Translations under genes and position numbers: made by a program | Part shown: positions 39,067 through 46,661 of the stretch, in pieces | Position numbering within the stretch: the stretch's first letter is position 1 | How the letters are laid out: every line of letters starts with the position of its first letter | Assembly (NCBI GenBank): GCA_963719325.1 | Contig: CAVRBW010000009.1 | Span: 25,110-89,109, forward strand | DNA: 64,000 bases | Direction of reading: 5' to 3' | Source of the DNA: DATBLE01 sp963719325 | Lineage (GTDB): Bacteria; Actinomycetota; Thermoleophilia; Gaiellales; Gaiellaceae | Notes under the pieces: model-generated | Told to the model about the DNA's origin: nothing | What the model saw: the letters and a program-made list of their open reading frames with translations, nothing else | Database searches by the model: none

Positions 39067-41402
39067 CGCGCCGCCTCCTCGATCGCACGCCAGACTCGCT
39101 CGGGAGTCGCGGGCATGTCGATGCCCGTCACGCCGAAGGGCGCGAGGGCGTCGACGACGGCATTGATCACGGCTGGTGTCGACGCGATCGCACCCGTCTC
39201 GCCGACGCCCTTCGCCCCGAGCGGATGATTCGGCGAGACGGTCACCGTCCGGTCGACCTCGAACGACGGCAGCTCCGCCGCCGACGGAACGAGGTAGGTG
39301 GCCAGCGAGCTGGTGACGAGATTGCCGTCCTCGTCGTAGACCGCCTCCTCGAACAAGGCTTGCGCGACACCCTGCGCGACGCCGCCGTGTACCTGGCCGT
39401 CGACGATTTGCGGGTTGATCACGTTGCCGACGTCGTCGACGGCGACGTAGCGAACCAGGTCGGCTGCCCCGGTCTCGGTGTCGACCTCGACGACCGCGAT
39501 GTGCGTGCCGCTCGGCCAGCTGAAGTTGGATGCGTCGTAGACCGCTGTCTCCTCGAGGGCGGGCTCGAGCCCGTCCGGCAGGTCGTGAGCGTGCCACGCC
39601 GCGAAGGCGGCCTCCTTCACCGTCATCCCGCTGTCGGGACTACCCCTGACGCTGAAGCGGCCGGCCTCGTACTCGAGATCGTCCTCGGCAGCCTCGAGGG
39701 CGTGCGCGACGATCTTGCGCGCCTTCACGATCACCTTCTCCGTTGCGTTGAACAGCGCAGTCATCCCGATCGCCAGGCTGCGGCTGCCGTAGGTGTCCAT
39801 CCCGAGCGGGACGATCGACGTGTCGCCGTGCAGGACCTCGACGTCGTCGAACTCGATGCCGAGCCGATCGGCGACGACCTGCGCGAACGTCGTGTCGTGG
39901 CCCTGCCCGTGCGGTGTCGTCCCGGTCAGCACCTGGACGGTGCCCGTCGGCAGGCAGCGGATCGTTGCCGCCTCCCAGCCTCCGGCGGCGTAGCGAAGGG
40001 CGCCGAGGATCCGCGACGGCGCGAGCCCGCACATCTCGAGATACGTCGAGAAGCCGATGCCGAGCTGCCGAACGTCACGGCGTTCCCGCCGTTCGGCCTG
40101 CTCGCGCCGGACGGCGTCGTAGTCGAGGATCTCGAGCGCCCGGTCGAGCGCAGCGTGGTAGTCGCCGGAGTCCACTTCCAGGCCCGAGGCGAGCGTGGCC
40201 GGGAACTCGGAGATGAAGTTCAGCCGCCTGAGCTCGACCGGATCCCGGCCGACCCTGCGCGCGAGCGCGTCGACCGCACGCTCGATCGCGTAGGTGGCCT
40301 CGGGACGACCGGCGCCGCGGTAGGCGTCTGTCGGCGTCTGATGGGTGAACACGCCTTCGCACGTGAACTCGTAGGCCTGGAGGTCGTACGCGCCGCCGTA
40401 GACCCAGGCGCCCAGCAGCGGCGTGCCGGGCGTGATGATCTGGAGGTAGGCGCCCATCGAGGCGGTGAGCCGGACGCGGACGGCGGCGATCTTGCCGTCC
40501 GCCGTTGCGGCGAGCTCGATGTCCTGGATCATGTCGCGCCCGTGATGGGTCGCGAGGTAGTTCTCCGAGCGCTCCTCCGTCCACTTCACGGGCAGGCCCG
40601 TCCGTCGCGCCAGCGCGATCGCGAGCGCCTCTTCGGCATAGACCTGGAGCTTCGAGCCGAACCCACCGCCGACGTCGGGGGCGATGATCCGCAGCTTCGA
40701 CTCGGGGACGCCCGTCGCGAGCGCGAGCGTGACCCTCGCGATGTGAGGGATCTGGGTCGACGTCCAGAGCGTCACCTCGCCGACTGCCGGGACCGGCTGG
40801 GCGAGCACGCCGCGCGGCTCCATGGGAGTGGGGATCAGGCGTTGCTGGCGATACCGCTCCTTGATCGTGACGGCCGCGTCGGCAAAGAGCCTGTCGACCT
40901 CACCCTCCTTGAGCGTCCACGTGTAGCAGTGGTTGGTCCCGAACTCCTCGTGGACGAGCGGAGCGCCGCCGGCAAGAGCCGCCTCGACGTCGGTGACCGC
41001 CGGGAGGGGCTCGTACTCGACCTCGACCAGCTCGGCTGCGTCCTTCGCCAGCGCACGGCTCTCGGCGAGAACGACGGCGACCCCGTCGCCGGCGTACCGA
41101 GCCTTGTCCTTCGTCAGCGGCCAGTGCGACGGGTTGTTGATGTCCTCGGTGACCGGCCAGGCCATCGGCAGAGGCGACGGCCAGTCGTCGGCGAGGTCTG
41201 CTCCGGAGAAGGCGGCGACCACTCCCTCCGCGGCCAGCGCCTTCGAGACGTCGACGCGCGTGATCCGCGCGTGGGCATACGGGCTGCGGACGAGCGCCAT
41301 CCACACCATTCCAGGCACTGCCAGGTCGTCGACGTAGCGGGCCTGCCCGGTGAGGAGCTCGGGATCCTCTTTGCGCCGAACGGCGGTTCCGACCACGGCC
41401 AT
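39063..41402 (-). CDS. Molybdopterin large subunit, form II CoxL-like
   Basis: A 779-residue molybdenum hydroxylase large subunit. Cofactor-binding PDVGGGFGSKLQVY (about 238-251) and the loop AYRGAGRPEATY (about 372) are visible. AYRGAGR is the form II signature, unlike AYXCSFR of true CO dehydrogenase, so the substrate is probably an aldehyde, purine or aromatic heterocycle rather than CO. GAKGVGETG near the C-terminus carries the catalytic Glu. ATG at 41402 lies one base after the small-subunit stop. Confidence 0.94.
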   Translation of the reverse strand: MAVVGTAVRRKEDPELLTGQARYVDDLAVPGMVWMALVRSPYAHARITRVDVSKALAAEGVVAAFSGADLADDWPSPLPMAWPVTEDINNPSHWPLTKDKARYAGDGVAVVLAESRALAKDAAELVEVEYEPLPAVTDVEAALAGGAPLVHEEFGTNHCYTWTLKEGEVDRLFADAAVTIKERYRQQRLIPTPMEPRGVLAQPVPAVGEVTLWTSTQIPHIARVTLALATGVPESKLRIIAPDVGGGFGSKLQVYAEEALAIALARRTGLPVKWTEERSENYLATHHGRDMIQDIELAATADGKIAAVRVRLTASMGAYLQIITPGTPLLGAWVYGGAYDLQAYEFTCEGVFTHQTPTDAYRGAGRPEATYAIERAVDALARRVGRDPVELRRLNFISEFPATLASGLEVDSGDYHAALDRALEILDYDAVRREQAERRERRDVRQLGIGFSTYLEMCGLAPSRILGALRYAAGGWEAATIRCLPTGTVQVLTGTTPHGQGHDTTFAQVVADRLGIEFDDVEVLHGDTSIVPLGMDTYGSRSLAIGMTALFNATEKVIVKARKIVAHALEAAEDDLEYEAGRFSVRGSPDSGMTVKEAAFAAWHAHDLPDGLEPALEETAVYDASNFSWPSGTHIAVVEVDTETGAADLVRYVAVDDVGNVINPQIVDGQVHGGVAQGVAQALFEEAVYDEDGNLVTSSLATYLVPSAAELPSFEVDRTVTVSPNHPLGAKGVGETGAIASTPAVINAVVDALAPFGVTGIDMPATPERVWRAIEEAAR

Positions 41403-41403
41403 C

Positions 41404-41862
41404 TCAGACCCCCGCAGCCGTCTGCACGGCCTTGACGATGTTGTGGTAGCCGGTGCACCGGCAAAGGTTGCCCTCGAGCCCGACCCGGATCTCCTCCTCG
41501 CTCGGGCTCGGCTGCTCCCTGAGCAGGCTCACTGTGGCAAGCACCATCCCTGGCGTGCAGTAGCCGCATTGCAACGCGTGCTCCTCGTGAAAGGCCTGCT
41601 GCACGGGGTGGAGCTCGCCGTCCTGCGCCAGCCCTTCGATCGTCGTCACGTCCCGTCCGTCGGCCTGGACCGCGAGCAGCGTGCACGACTTGACCGACTC
41701 GCCGTCGAGCAGCACGGTGCACGCGCCGCACGAGGACGTGTCGCAGCCGACGTTCGTGCCCGTCAACCCGAGCTGCTCCCGGAGAAAGTAGACCAGGAGC
41801 TGCCGCGGTTCGACCTCCGCGTCTCGCCGCTCACCGTTGACGGTCACAGCGATACGTTTCAC
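41404..41862 (-). CDS. 2Fe-2S small subunit of the molybdenum hydroxylase
   Basis: A 152-residue subunit with a plant-type ferredoxin cluster (GCDTSSCGACTVLLDG and SCTLLA) and a C-terminal cluster domain (QCGYCTPGM...CRCTGYHNI). It carries electrons from the Mo site to FAD. The GTG at 41862 has AAGGAGG upstream; the longer frame runs into the arsR promoter. It heads the S-L-M operon and is divergent from arsR over 94 bases. Confidence 0.94.
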   Translation of the reverse strand: MKRIAVTVNGERRDAEVEPRQLLVYFLREQLGLTGTNVGCDTSSCGACTVLLDGESVKSCTLLAVQADGRDVTTIEGLAQDGELHPVQQAFHEEHALQCGYCTPGMVLATVSLLREQPSPSEEEIRVGLEGNLCRCTGYHNIVKAVQTAAGV

Positions 41863-41918
41863 GCCGCCTCCTTCGTCGGGTGGGGCGCGAGCATAACGGG
41901 TCCGAGCCGCGCGAGGCA

Positions 41919-41947
41919 TTGACAAGTTTCGATGTTTGATGTATTGA
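41919..41947 (+). promoter_or_regulatory. arsR promoter with nested operator-like repeats
   Basis: TTGACA (41919-41924) and TATTGA (41942-41947) are separated by 17 bases; the ATG follows ten bases later, so the mRNA is nearly leaderless. Within and after it are GATGTTTGATG and TTGATGTTT repeats and TCGAT...ATCGA arms, AT-rich against the surroundings, fitting an ArsR site that covers the promoter. Confidence 0.6.
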
Positions 41948-41956
41948 TGTTTATCG

Positions 41957-42316
41957 ATGAATGCGCTGCCCGTGATCTCGTGCTGCCGGCCGCTCGCTGC
42001 GCCCGCGCTCTCGAGCGAGGAGGTCGACGCGACCGCTCGGCTCTTCAAGGCGTTGGGCGATCCAGCGAGGGTGAGGATCATCAACCTGCTCGCCACGACC
42101 GACGGGCCGGTCTGCGTCTGCGAGCTGACGGAGCCGCTGGGCCTCAGCCAGCCGACCGTCAGCCATCACATCAAGAAGCTCGCGGACGCCGGCCTCTTGA
42201 CCCGCGAGCAGCGAGGCGTCTGGGCCTATTACTCGCTCGACCTGGAAGCGGTCTCGCAGCTGCGTGCCGTCGTCGAGCTCGGACAAGGAGGACGACATGA
42301 ACGACCGGCTGCGTGA
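41957..42316 (+). CDS. arsR: ArsR-family repressor
   Basis: A 119-residue winged-helix repressor with SCCRPL near the N-terminus, the As(III)-binding motif VCVCEL (about 54-59) and recognition helix LSQPTVSHHIKKLADAG. The vicinal CxC pair is the classical ArsR metalloid site. ATG at 41957 follows a good promoter; the last 20 bases overlap arsM, so repressor and methylase are coupled. Confidence 0.94.
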   Translation: MNALPVISCCRPLAAPALSSEEVDATARLFKALGDPARVRIINLLATTDGPVCVCELTEPLGLSQPTVSHHIKKLADAGLLTREQRGVWAYYSLDLEAVSQLRAVVELGQGGRHERPAA

Positions 42317-43031
42317 GCAGGTCCGCGAGCACTATGCGGAGGCCGCCCGGGGGAGCAACGGCTGCGGCTGCGCCCCGGAGTTCTACGGCGACGAGGCGCC
42401 CGGCGACATCCTCAGCCTCGGCTGCGGCAACCCGACCGCGGTTGCCGAGCTGCGTGAGGGCGAGACGGTTCTCGACCTCGGCTCCGGCGCCGGCCTCGAC
42501 GTGATCCTGTCTGCGAAGCGCGTCGGCCCGACCGGGATCGCCTGGGGTCTCGATATGACGGAGGAGATGCTGGCGCTCGCCCGCGAGAACGCTGCGAAGG
42601 CGAACGCCGCCAACGCGCACTTCCTCAAGGGCCACATCGAAGACGTCCCGCTGCCCGCCGACAGCGTCGACGCGGTGATCTCGAACTGCGTGATCAACCT
42701 CTCCACCGACAAGCCGGCCGTGTTCCGGGAGCTTGCCCGCGTGCTGAAGCCGGGCGGCCGCCTCGGCGTGAGCGACATCGTCGCCGAAGATCGGCTCACG
42801 CCGGCGGAGCGGGCCGAGCGCGGAAACTACGTCGGCTGCGTCGCAGGCGCGCTCTCGAAAGGGGAGTACGAGCGGCTGCTCGGCGAAGCCGGCTTCGAGA
42901 ACGTCTCGGTCGAGTTCCTGTACGACGCCGGGGACGGAATCCACGGTGCGACGATCAAGGCGACGAAGCCGGAGGCGGCCGCAACGCCGAAGCCGTTGCC
43001 GCTCGTCGGTGCTCGCTCGGGATGCTGCTAG
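42297..43031 (+). CDS. arsM: Arsenite S-adenosylmethionine methyltransferase ArsM
   Basis: A 244-residue methyltransferase that converts As(III) to mono- to trimethylated forms. The SAM site is VLDLGSGAG (58-66). Three conserved arsenic-binding cysteines are Cys43 (SLGCGNP), Cys131 (SNCVINL) and Cys181 (GNYVGCVAGAL); extra CGC near residue 23 and GCC at the C-terminus add metal ligands. AAGGAGGAC precedes the ATG at 42297. Its product suits the ArsP-like permease at 28719-29810. It converges on the aquaporin gene with a four-base overlap. Confidence 0.95.
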   Translation: MNDRLREQVREHYAEAARGSNGCGCAPEFYGDEAPGDILSLGCGNPTAVAELREGETVLDLGSGAGLDVILSAKRVGPTGIAWGLDMTEEMLALARENAAKANAANAHFLKGHIEDVPLPADSVDAVISNCVINLSTDKPAVFRELARVLKPGGRLGVSDIVAEDRLTPAERAERGNYVGCVAGALSKGEYERLLGEAGFENVSVEFLYDAGDGIHGATIKATKPEAAATPKPLPLVGARSGCC

Positions 43032-43684
43032 TGCGCGCCTTCGCCGCGCACGAGCTGGTAGGCGAAGGCTCCGATCGAGGTGCCGACGACCGGAGCGAGC
43101 AGATAGACCCAGAGCGCGTGCAGGTTGCCTGAGACCAGCGCGGGGCCGGCGGACCGGATCGGGTTCATCGATGCGCCCGAGATCGGTCCGCCGACCATCG
43201 CGTCGAGGCCGATCGTGCCCCCGATGGCGATCGCCGCTGCCTCGCCGACCGCGCGCGTATCGGTGGCGACGGCCATGATCACGAACATCAGGAACGCGCT
43301 GAGCACGATCTCCCAGAGGAACGACTGGCCCTGCGATCCGGACGGAAGGGTCGCGCCGACGTCGGCGACGTTGCCGAGCGAGCCGCGCAAGAGCGCGGCC
43401 GCGACGAGCGCCCCGATCAGCTGCGCCATCCAGTACGCAACCGCCTTCGACCAGGGGAAGTGCCGCGTGAGCGCGAAGGCGAACGTCACCGCAGCGTTGA
43501 AGTGCGCGCCCGACACATGGCCGACCGCGTAGATCATCGCCATGATCACGAGCCCGAAGGCGATCGCCACCCCGATGTGGCCCAGAGCGTGCGTCTTGGC
43601 GTCGACCATCACCGCGCCGGCGCCGGCGAAGACGAGCGCGAACGTGCCGATCGCCTCGGCGGCGAGCGCGCGGAGAAGCGGCAC
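43028..43684 (-). CDS. Aquaporin-family channel in an arsenic operon
   Basis: A 218-residue six-TM MIP channel. The second half-helix has the normal SGASMNPIRSAGPAL with the selectivity Arg; the first reads SGAHFNAAVTFAF, so NAA replaces NPA. GTG start at 43684 shares a base with the arsC stop (TAGTG). Aquaglyceroporins next to ArsC in other bacteria (AqpS) let arsenite flow out after arsenate reduction; that role is inferred from this context. Confidence 0.9.
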   Translation of the reverse strand: MPLLRALAAEAIGTFALVFAGAGAVMVDAKTHALGHIGVAIAFGLVIMAMIYAVGHVSGAHFNAAVTFAFALTRHFPWSKAVAYWMAQLIGALVAAALLRGSLGNVADVGATLPSGSQGQSFLWEIVLSAFLMFVIMAVATDTRAVGEAAAIAIGGTIGLDAMVGGPISGASMNPIRSAGPALVSGNLHALWVYLLAPVVGTSIGAFAYQLVRGEGAH

Positions 43685-44316
43685 TAGGAGCTCTGCGTCA
43701 GCTCAGAGATCAGGTTCTTGACCCGCGCGTCGATCTCGTCGCGGATCCGCCGCACCGTCTCGACGTCCTTGCCTGCTGGATCCTCGAGCTCCCAGTCCTC
43801 GTAGCGCTTCCCCGGGTAGATCGGGCACGCGTCGCCGCAACCCATCGTGATCACGACGTCCGCCGCCCTGACGACCTCGTCGGTCAGCGGCTTCGGGAAC
43901 TCCTCGCTCATGTCGACACCGATTTCCGTCATCGCCTCGACGACGGCGGGGTTGATCTCCTCGCCCGGGGCGCTGCCGGCCGAGCGGACGTGGACGCGGC
44001 CTTCCGAGCGTAGCTTGACCAGGCCCGCGGCCATCTGCGAGCGACCGGCGTTGTGGACGCAGACGAACAGAACCTCGGGCTGTTCCTTCACGATCGCTCC
44101 TTCCACCTGGGCGAGCGCCTTGAGGCGCTCCCGCGCGAAGCGGTGCGCCAGAACGGGAACATAGACATTGATGCGCGAGTCGCCGAGCAGGTCGAGCGAC
44201 TCCGCGATGTAACGGGCGATCGTCTCCTCGGAGAAGGTCCCCTTGAACTCGCTCCCGAGTGCAGAGGCCGCGCGGTCGACGTGGTGCTGCGTGACTGGAT
44301 CGAGGATCTCGGGCAT
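43684..44316 (-). CDS. arsC: Arsenate reductase of the LMW-phosphatase type with N-terminal helical domain
   Basis: A 210-residue protein. Residues about 1-72 form a helical domain (HHVDRAASALGSEF, ARERLKALAQ) like the three-helix dimerisation domain of actinobacterial enzymes. The catalytic domain has FVCVHNAGRSQMAAG with Cys86 and Arg92, and resolving-type Cys160/Cys164 in MGCGDACP. It reduces arsenate to arsenite using mycothiol or thioredoxin. ATG at 44316 has AGGAGG upstream. It is coupled to the aquaporin gene and divergent from arsR, which shares its operator. Confidence 0.94.
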   Translation of the reverse strand: MPEILDPVTQHHVDRAASALGSEFKGTFSEETIARYIAESLDLLGDSRINVYVPVLAHRFARERLKALAQVEGAIVKEQPEVLFVCVHNAGRSQMAAGLVKLRSEGRVHVRSAGSAPGEEINPAVVEAMTEIGVDMSEEFPKPLTDEVVRAADVVITMGCGDACPIYPGKRYEDWELEDPAGKDVETVRRIRDEIDARVKNLISELTQSS

Positions 44317-44354
44317 CGTCCCTCCTGTGCGCATCGATGACGATCGATGGCAAG

Positions 44355-44383
44355 ATGATGCCAATGGCATCGATGTGTGTCAA
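44355..44383 (-). promoter_or_regulatory. arsC promoter with embedded palindromic operator
   Basis: On the minus strand TTGACA (44378-44383) and CATCAT (44355-44360) are 17 bases apart. The perfect inverted repeat GATGCC-AAT-GGCATC (44357-44371) lies across the spacer and -10, a position where bound ArsR would block RNA polymerase. The divergent arsR start at 44385 is adjacent, so one site can control both. Confidence 0.65.
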
Positions 44384-44384
44384 T

Positions 44385-44723
44385 ATGACTCCCGTGCAGA
44401 CGATTGCCACGATCGCGGCCTCCTGCCCGCCCCTGCTGCAAGGAGCGCTCAGCGACGAGGAGGCGCAGCGCCTCGGCCGGGCGCTGAAGGCGATCGCCGA
44501 CCCTGCGCGGCTGCGGCTGATCAGCCTGATCCAGGCCCAGCCCGACGGCGAGGCATGCGTCTGCCACCTGACCGAGCCGCTCGGCCTCAGCCAGCCGACC
44601 GTGAGCCACCACCTGAAGGTGCTGCTCCAGGCGGGACTGGTCGAGCGCGACCAGCGCGGGAGCTGGGCGTACTACCGCGTGGCTCCAGAACCGCTGGCTG
44701 CGCTGCGCGACGTGCTTTCATAA
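44385..44723 (+). CDS. arsR: ArsR-family repressor
   Basis: A 112-residue winged-helix repressor with VCHLTEP preceded by EACVC (As-binding pair, about 48-50), recognition helix LSQPTVSHHLKVLLQAG and an extra ASCPP cysteine near the N-terminus. Clearly related to the repressor at 41957-42316. The ATG at 44385 is preferred; starts at 44337 would place coding sequence over the arsC promoter and operator. Confidence 0.92.
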   Translation: MTPVQTIATIAASCPPLLQGALSDEEAQRLGRALKAIADPARLRLISLIQAQPDGEACVCHLTEPLGLSQPTVSHHLKVLLQAGLVERDQRGSWAYYRVAPEPLAALRDVLS

Positions 44724-46661
44724 GCGGCTGTGAGCCAGGTCCTGACGATCGGCCGTGTCGACGCACGCGCACGGCTCGAACGACGGGCGCGACTGCTCGC
44801 CTGGGGCGGAATCGGCTGGCACGCGGTCGAGTTCGCAATCGCTCTCGGCGCCGGGGTCGCAGCAGGCTCGATCGCCCTGATCGGGTTCGGCGCCGACAGC
44901 TTGATCGAGGCCTTCGCCGGGCTCGTCGTCGTCTGGCTCTTCACCGGCCGGCGGGTCGGTTCGCGCGCTGCCGAACGGAGGGCGCAGCAGCTGATCGCCG
45001 CGAGCTTCTTCTTGCTCGCCGCGTACGTCGGCGTCGAGGCCGTGCGCACGCTGATCACCACCGCCAAGCCCGGGACAAGCTGGGTCGGAGTCGGGCTGGC
45101 AGCCTTCACCGCCCCGACGATGCCGCTCCTCGCGTTGGTGAAAGTTCGCATCGGCCGGCAGCTCGGCTCGTCGGCAACCGTCAAGGAAGGAGCACAGAGC
45201 ATGCTGTGCGCGTACCTCTCGGTCGCGCTCCTGGCAGGCCTGCTGGCGAACGCGCTCGCCGGCTGGTGGTGGGCCGACCCCGCCGCGGCGCTTGCCATCG
45301 CCGGCGTAGCGCTGCGAGAAGGGCGCGAGAGCTGGCGCGGCGAGGGCTGCTGCGAGCTGTGCTAGCGGCGGGCGCCCGTTAGCAGCCTGAAGCTCCCCGC
45401 AGCGCCGGATCGAGGCGTCCAACAACTCGACCGGGTGCAACGCCGGCAGCGCGCAGCCAGAACGACGGAGATGCGTGGAGACCTGAACGAGGCAGCCGGG
45501 GTTCGCAGCGGCGTAGACGTCGGCGCCCGTCGCGGCGACGTTCGCGGCCTTGCGCTCGCCCAGCTCCCGTGCCGGCGCCGGTTGCATGAGGTTGTAGATG
45601 CCGGCGCTGCCGCAGCAGATCGCCTGCTCGGCAGGCTCGACGAGCTCGAGCTCCGGGATCGAGCGGAGCAGCGCACGCGGGGCGTCGCGGATCCCCTGCG
45701 CGTGCGCGAGGTGGCAGGCGTCCTGGTAGGCGACCTTCAGCCGGAGCGGGCGGCGCCTGGCCCTCGGGCCGAGCTCGGCCAGCAGCTCGCTCACGTCGAC
45801 GACGCGGACTCCCAGCTCCGCCTCCTTCAGGTGCGAGCCGCAGCCGGCCGCGTTGACGACGACGGCGTCGAGGCCTCGGAACACCTCGCCCAGCTGCTCG
45901 GCGCGGCGCCGTCCCTCCTCGGGGCGGCCTGCGTGGAGGTGCAGCGCGCCGCAGCACCCCTGTCCACGAGGCGCCACGACCTCGCAGCCCTCGGCGGCAA
46001 GCACGCGTGCCGTGGCCGTGTTGACGTCGCCGAAGACGACCCGCTGGACGCAACCGAGGAGCAACCCGACCCGTGCCCTCCGCAGGCCGGCTGCGGGCGT
46101 GACCTCTGGCGGCAGCTCGGTCGAGCGCCAACGCGGCTTGAGCGCCGCAAACGGCTTCAAGCGGCCGGGCAGCCACGGAGGGGTGAGCGCGAGCGCAACG
46201 CGCAGGCGCCGCGGGTGCGGAACGGCGGCAAACACGAGCGCGCGCTGGAGGCGCTCCGCGAGCGGACGGTCGAAGTGCTCCTCGACGTGGGCGCGCGTCT
46301 GCTCGATCAGCGTGCCGTACTGGACGCCGGACGGGCAGGAGGTGACGCAGGCCATGCAGCCGAGGCAACGGTCGAAGTGCTGGACCGTGGTCGCCGAGAG
46401 CGGGACGGTTCCGTCGAGCAGCGAGCCCATCAGGTAGATACGCCCGCGCGGCGAGTCCATCTCCTCCTGCCACAGCCCGTAGGTGGGACAGGTCGGCAGG
46501 CAGAAGCCGCAGTGGACGCAGTCCGAGATCAGGGCGCGGTCCAGCGCGGGGGAACCCCGGGTTCCCCCGCGGTCCCCCTCCTTCGGCGCGCGTGGCGGAA
46601 CGCTCTTGCGCTCCGGCGAGAGCGCGGTCTCGCCTCTGCGCGCCGACGGCCGGTTCTCCAT
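44718..46661 (-). CDS. glcF: Glycolate oxidase iron-sulfur subunit GlcF, with runaway 3' frame
   Basis: The first roughly 420 residues are GlcF: two 4Fe-4S motifs (CVHCGFCLPTCPTY, CLGCMACVTSCPSG) and two CCG domains (GQGCCGALHLHAG; ICCGSAGIYN), ending near LHPVELLDASIRR. The frame then stays open another 230 codons antisense to the CDF-like gene; those residues are not GlcF-like. Stops in the other two frames at 45379 and 45362 suggest a one-base error near the G-run at about 45395. A palindromic repeat codes part of an unusual 50-residue N-terminal leader. ATG at 46661 overlaps the glcE stop (TGATG). Confidence 0.8.
   Translation of the reverse strand: MENRPSARRGETALSPERKSVPPRAPKEGDRGGTRGSPALDRALISDCVHCGFCLPTCPTYGLWQEEMDSPRGRIYLMGSLLDGTVPLSATTVQHFDRCLGCMACVTSCPSGVQYGTLIEQTRAHVEEHFDRPLAERLQRALVFAAVPHPRRLRVALALTPPWLPGRLKPFAALKPRWRSTELPPEVTPAAGLRRARVGLLLGCVQRVVFGDVNTATARVLAAEGCEVVAPRGQGCCGALHLHAGRPEEGRRRAEQLGEVFRGLDAVVVNAAGCGSHLKEAELGVRVVDVSELLAELGPRARRRPLRLKVAYQDACHLAHAQGIRDAPRALLRSIPELELVEPAEQAICCGSAGIYNLMQPAPARELGERKAANVAATGADVYAAANPGCLVQVSTHLRRSGCALPALHPVELLDASIRRCGELQAANGRPPLAQLAAALAAPALAPFSQRYAGDGKRRGGVGPPPAGERVRQQACQERDREVRAQHALCSFLDGCRRAELPADANFHQREERHRRGGEGCQPDSDPACPGLGGGDQRAHGLDADVRGEQEEARGDQLLRPPFGSARTDPPAGEEPDDDEPGEGLDQAVGAEPDQGDRACCDPGAESDCELDRVPADSAPGEQSRPSFEPCACVDTADRQDLAHSRL
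44730..45365 (+). CDS. Cation-diffusion-facilitator-like membrane protein
   Basis: A 211-residue protein with five to six TM segments. GSIALIGFGADSLIEAFAGLVV (about 46-67) resembles the TM2 metal-site helix of CDF transporters (D at the usual place), and ADPAAALAIAG the TM5 site. It lacks the cytoplasmic CDF domain and ends in a cysteine cluster GEGCCELC that could bind metal or arsenite. It follows arsR by six bases. Antisense to it runs the unexplained extension of glcF. Confidence 0.8.
   Translation: MSQVLTIGRVDARARLERRARLLAWGGIGWHAVEFAIALGAGVAAGSIALIGFGADSLIEAFAGLVVVWLFTGRRVGSRAAERRAQQLIAASFFLLAAYVGVEAVRTLITTAKPGTSWVGVGLAAFTAPTMPLLALVKVRIGRQLGSSATVKEGAQSMLCAYLSVALLAGLLANALAGWWWADPAAALAIAGVALREGRESWRGEGCCELC
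46546..46570. repeat. 11-bp hairpin, GGGGGAAC family, copy 3, inside glcF
   Basis: Arms GCGGGGGAACC and GGTTCCCCCGC with a three-base loop lie in frame within the N-terminal leader of glcF, just before the first iron-sulfur motif. The family core is the same as copies 1, 2 and 4. Confidence 0.7.

Noticed and set aside
38248..39597. Extension of the FAD subunit to 449 residues
   Set aside because: Upstream residues are out-of-frame reading of the large subunit; ATG 39066 gives the conserved start.
39063..41862. Calling the operon aerobic CO dehydrogenase
   Set aside because: The active-site loop reads AYRGAGR (form II) instead of AYXCSFR, so CO oxidation is not supported.
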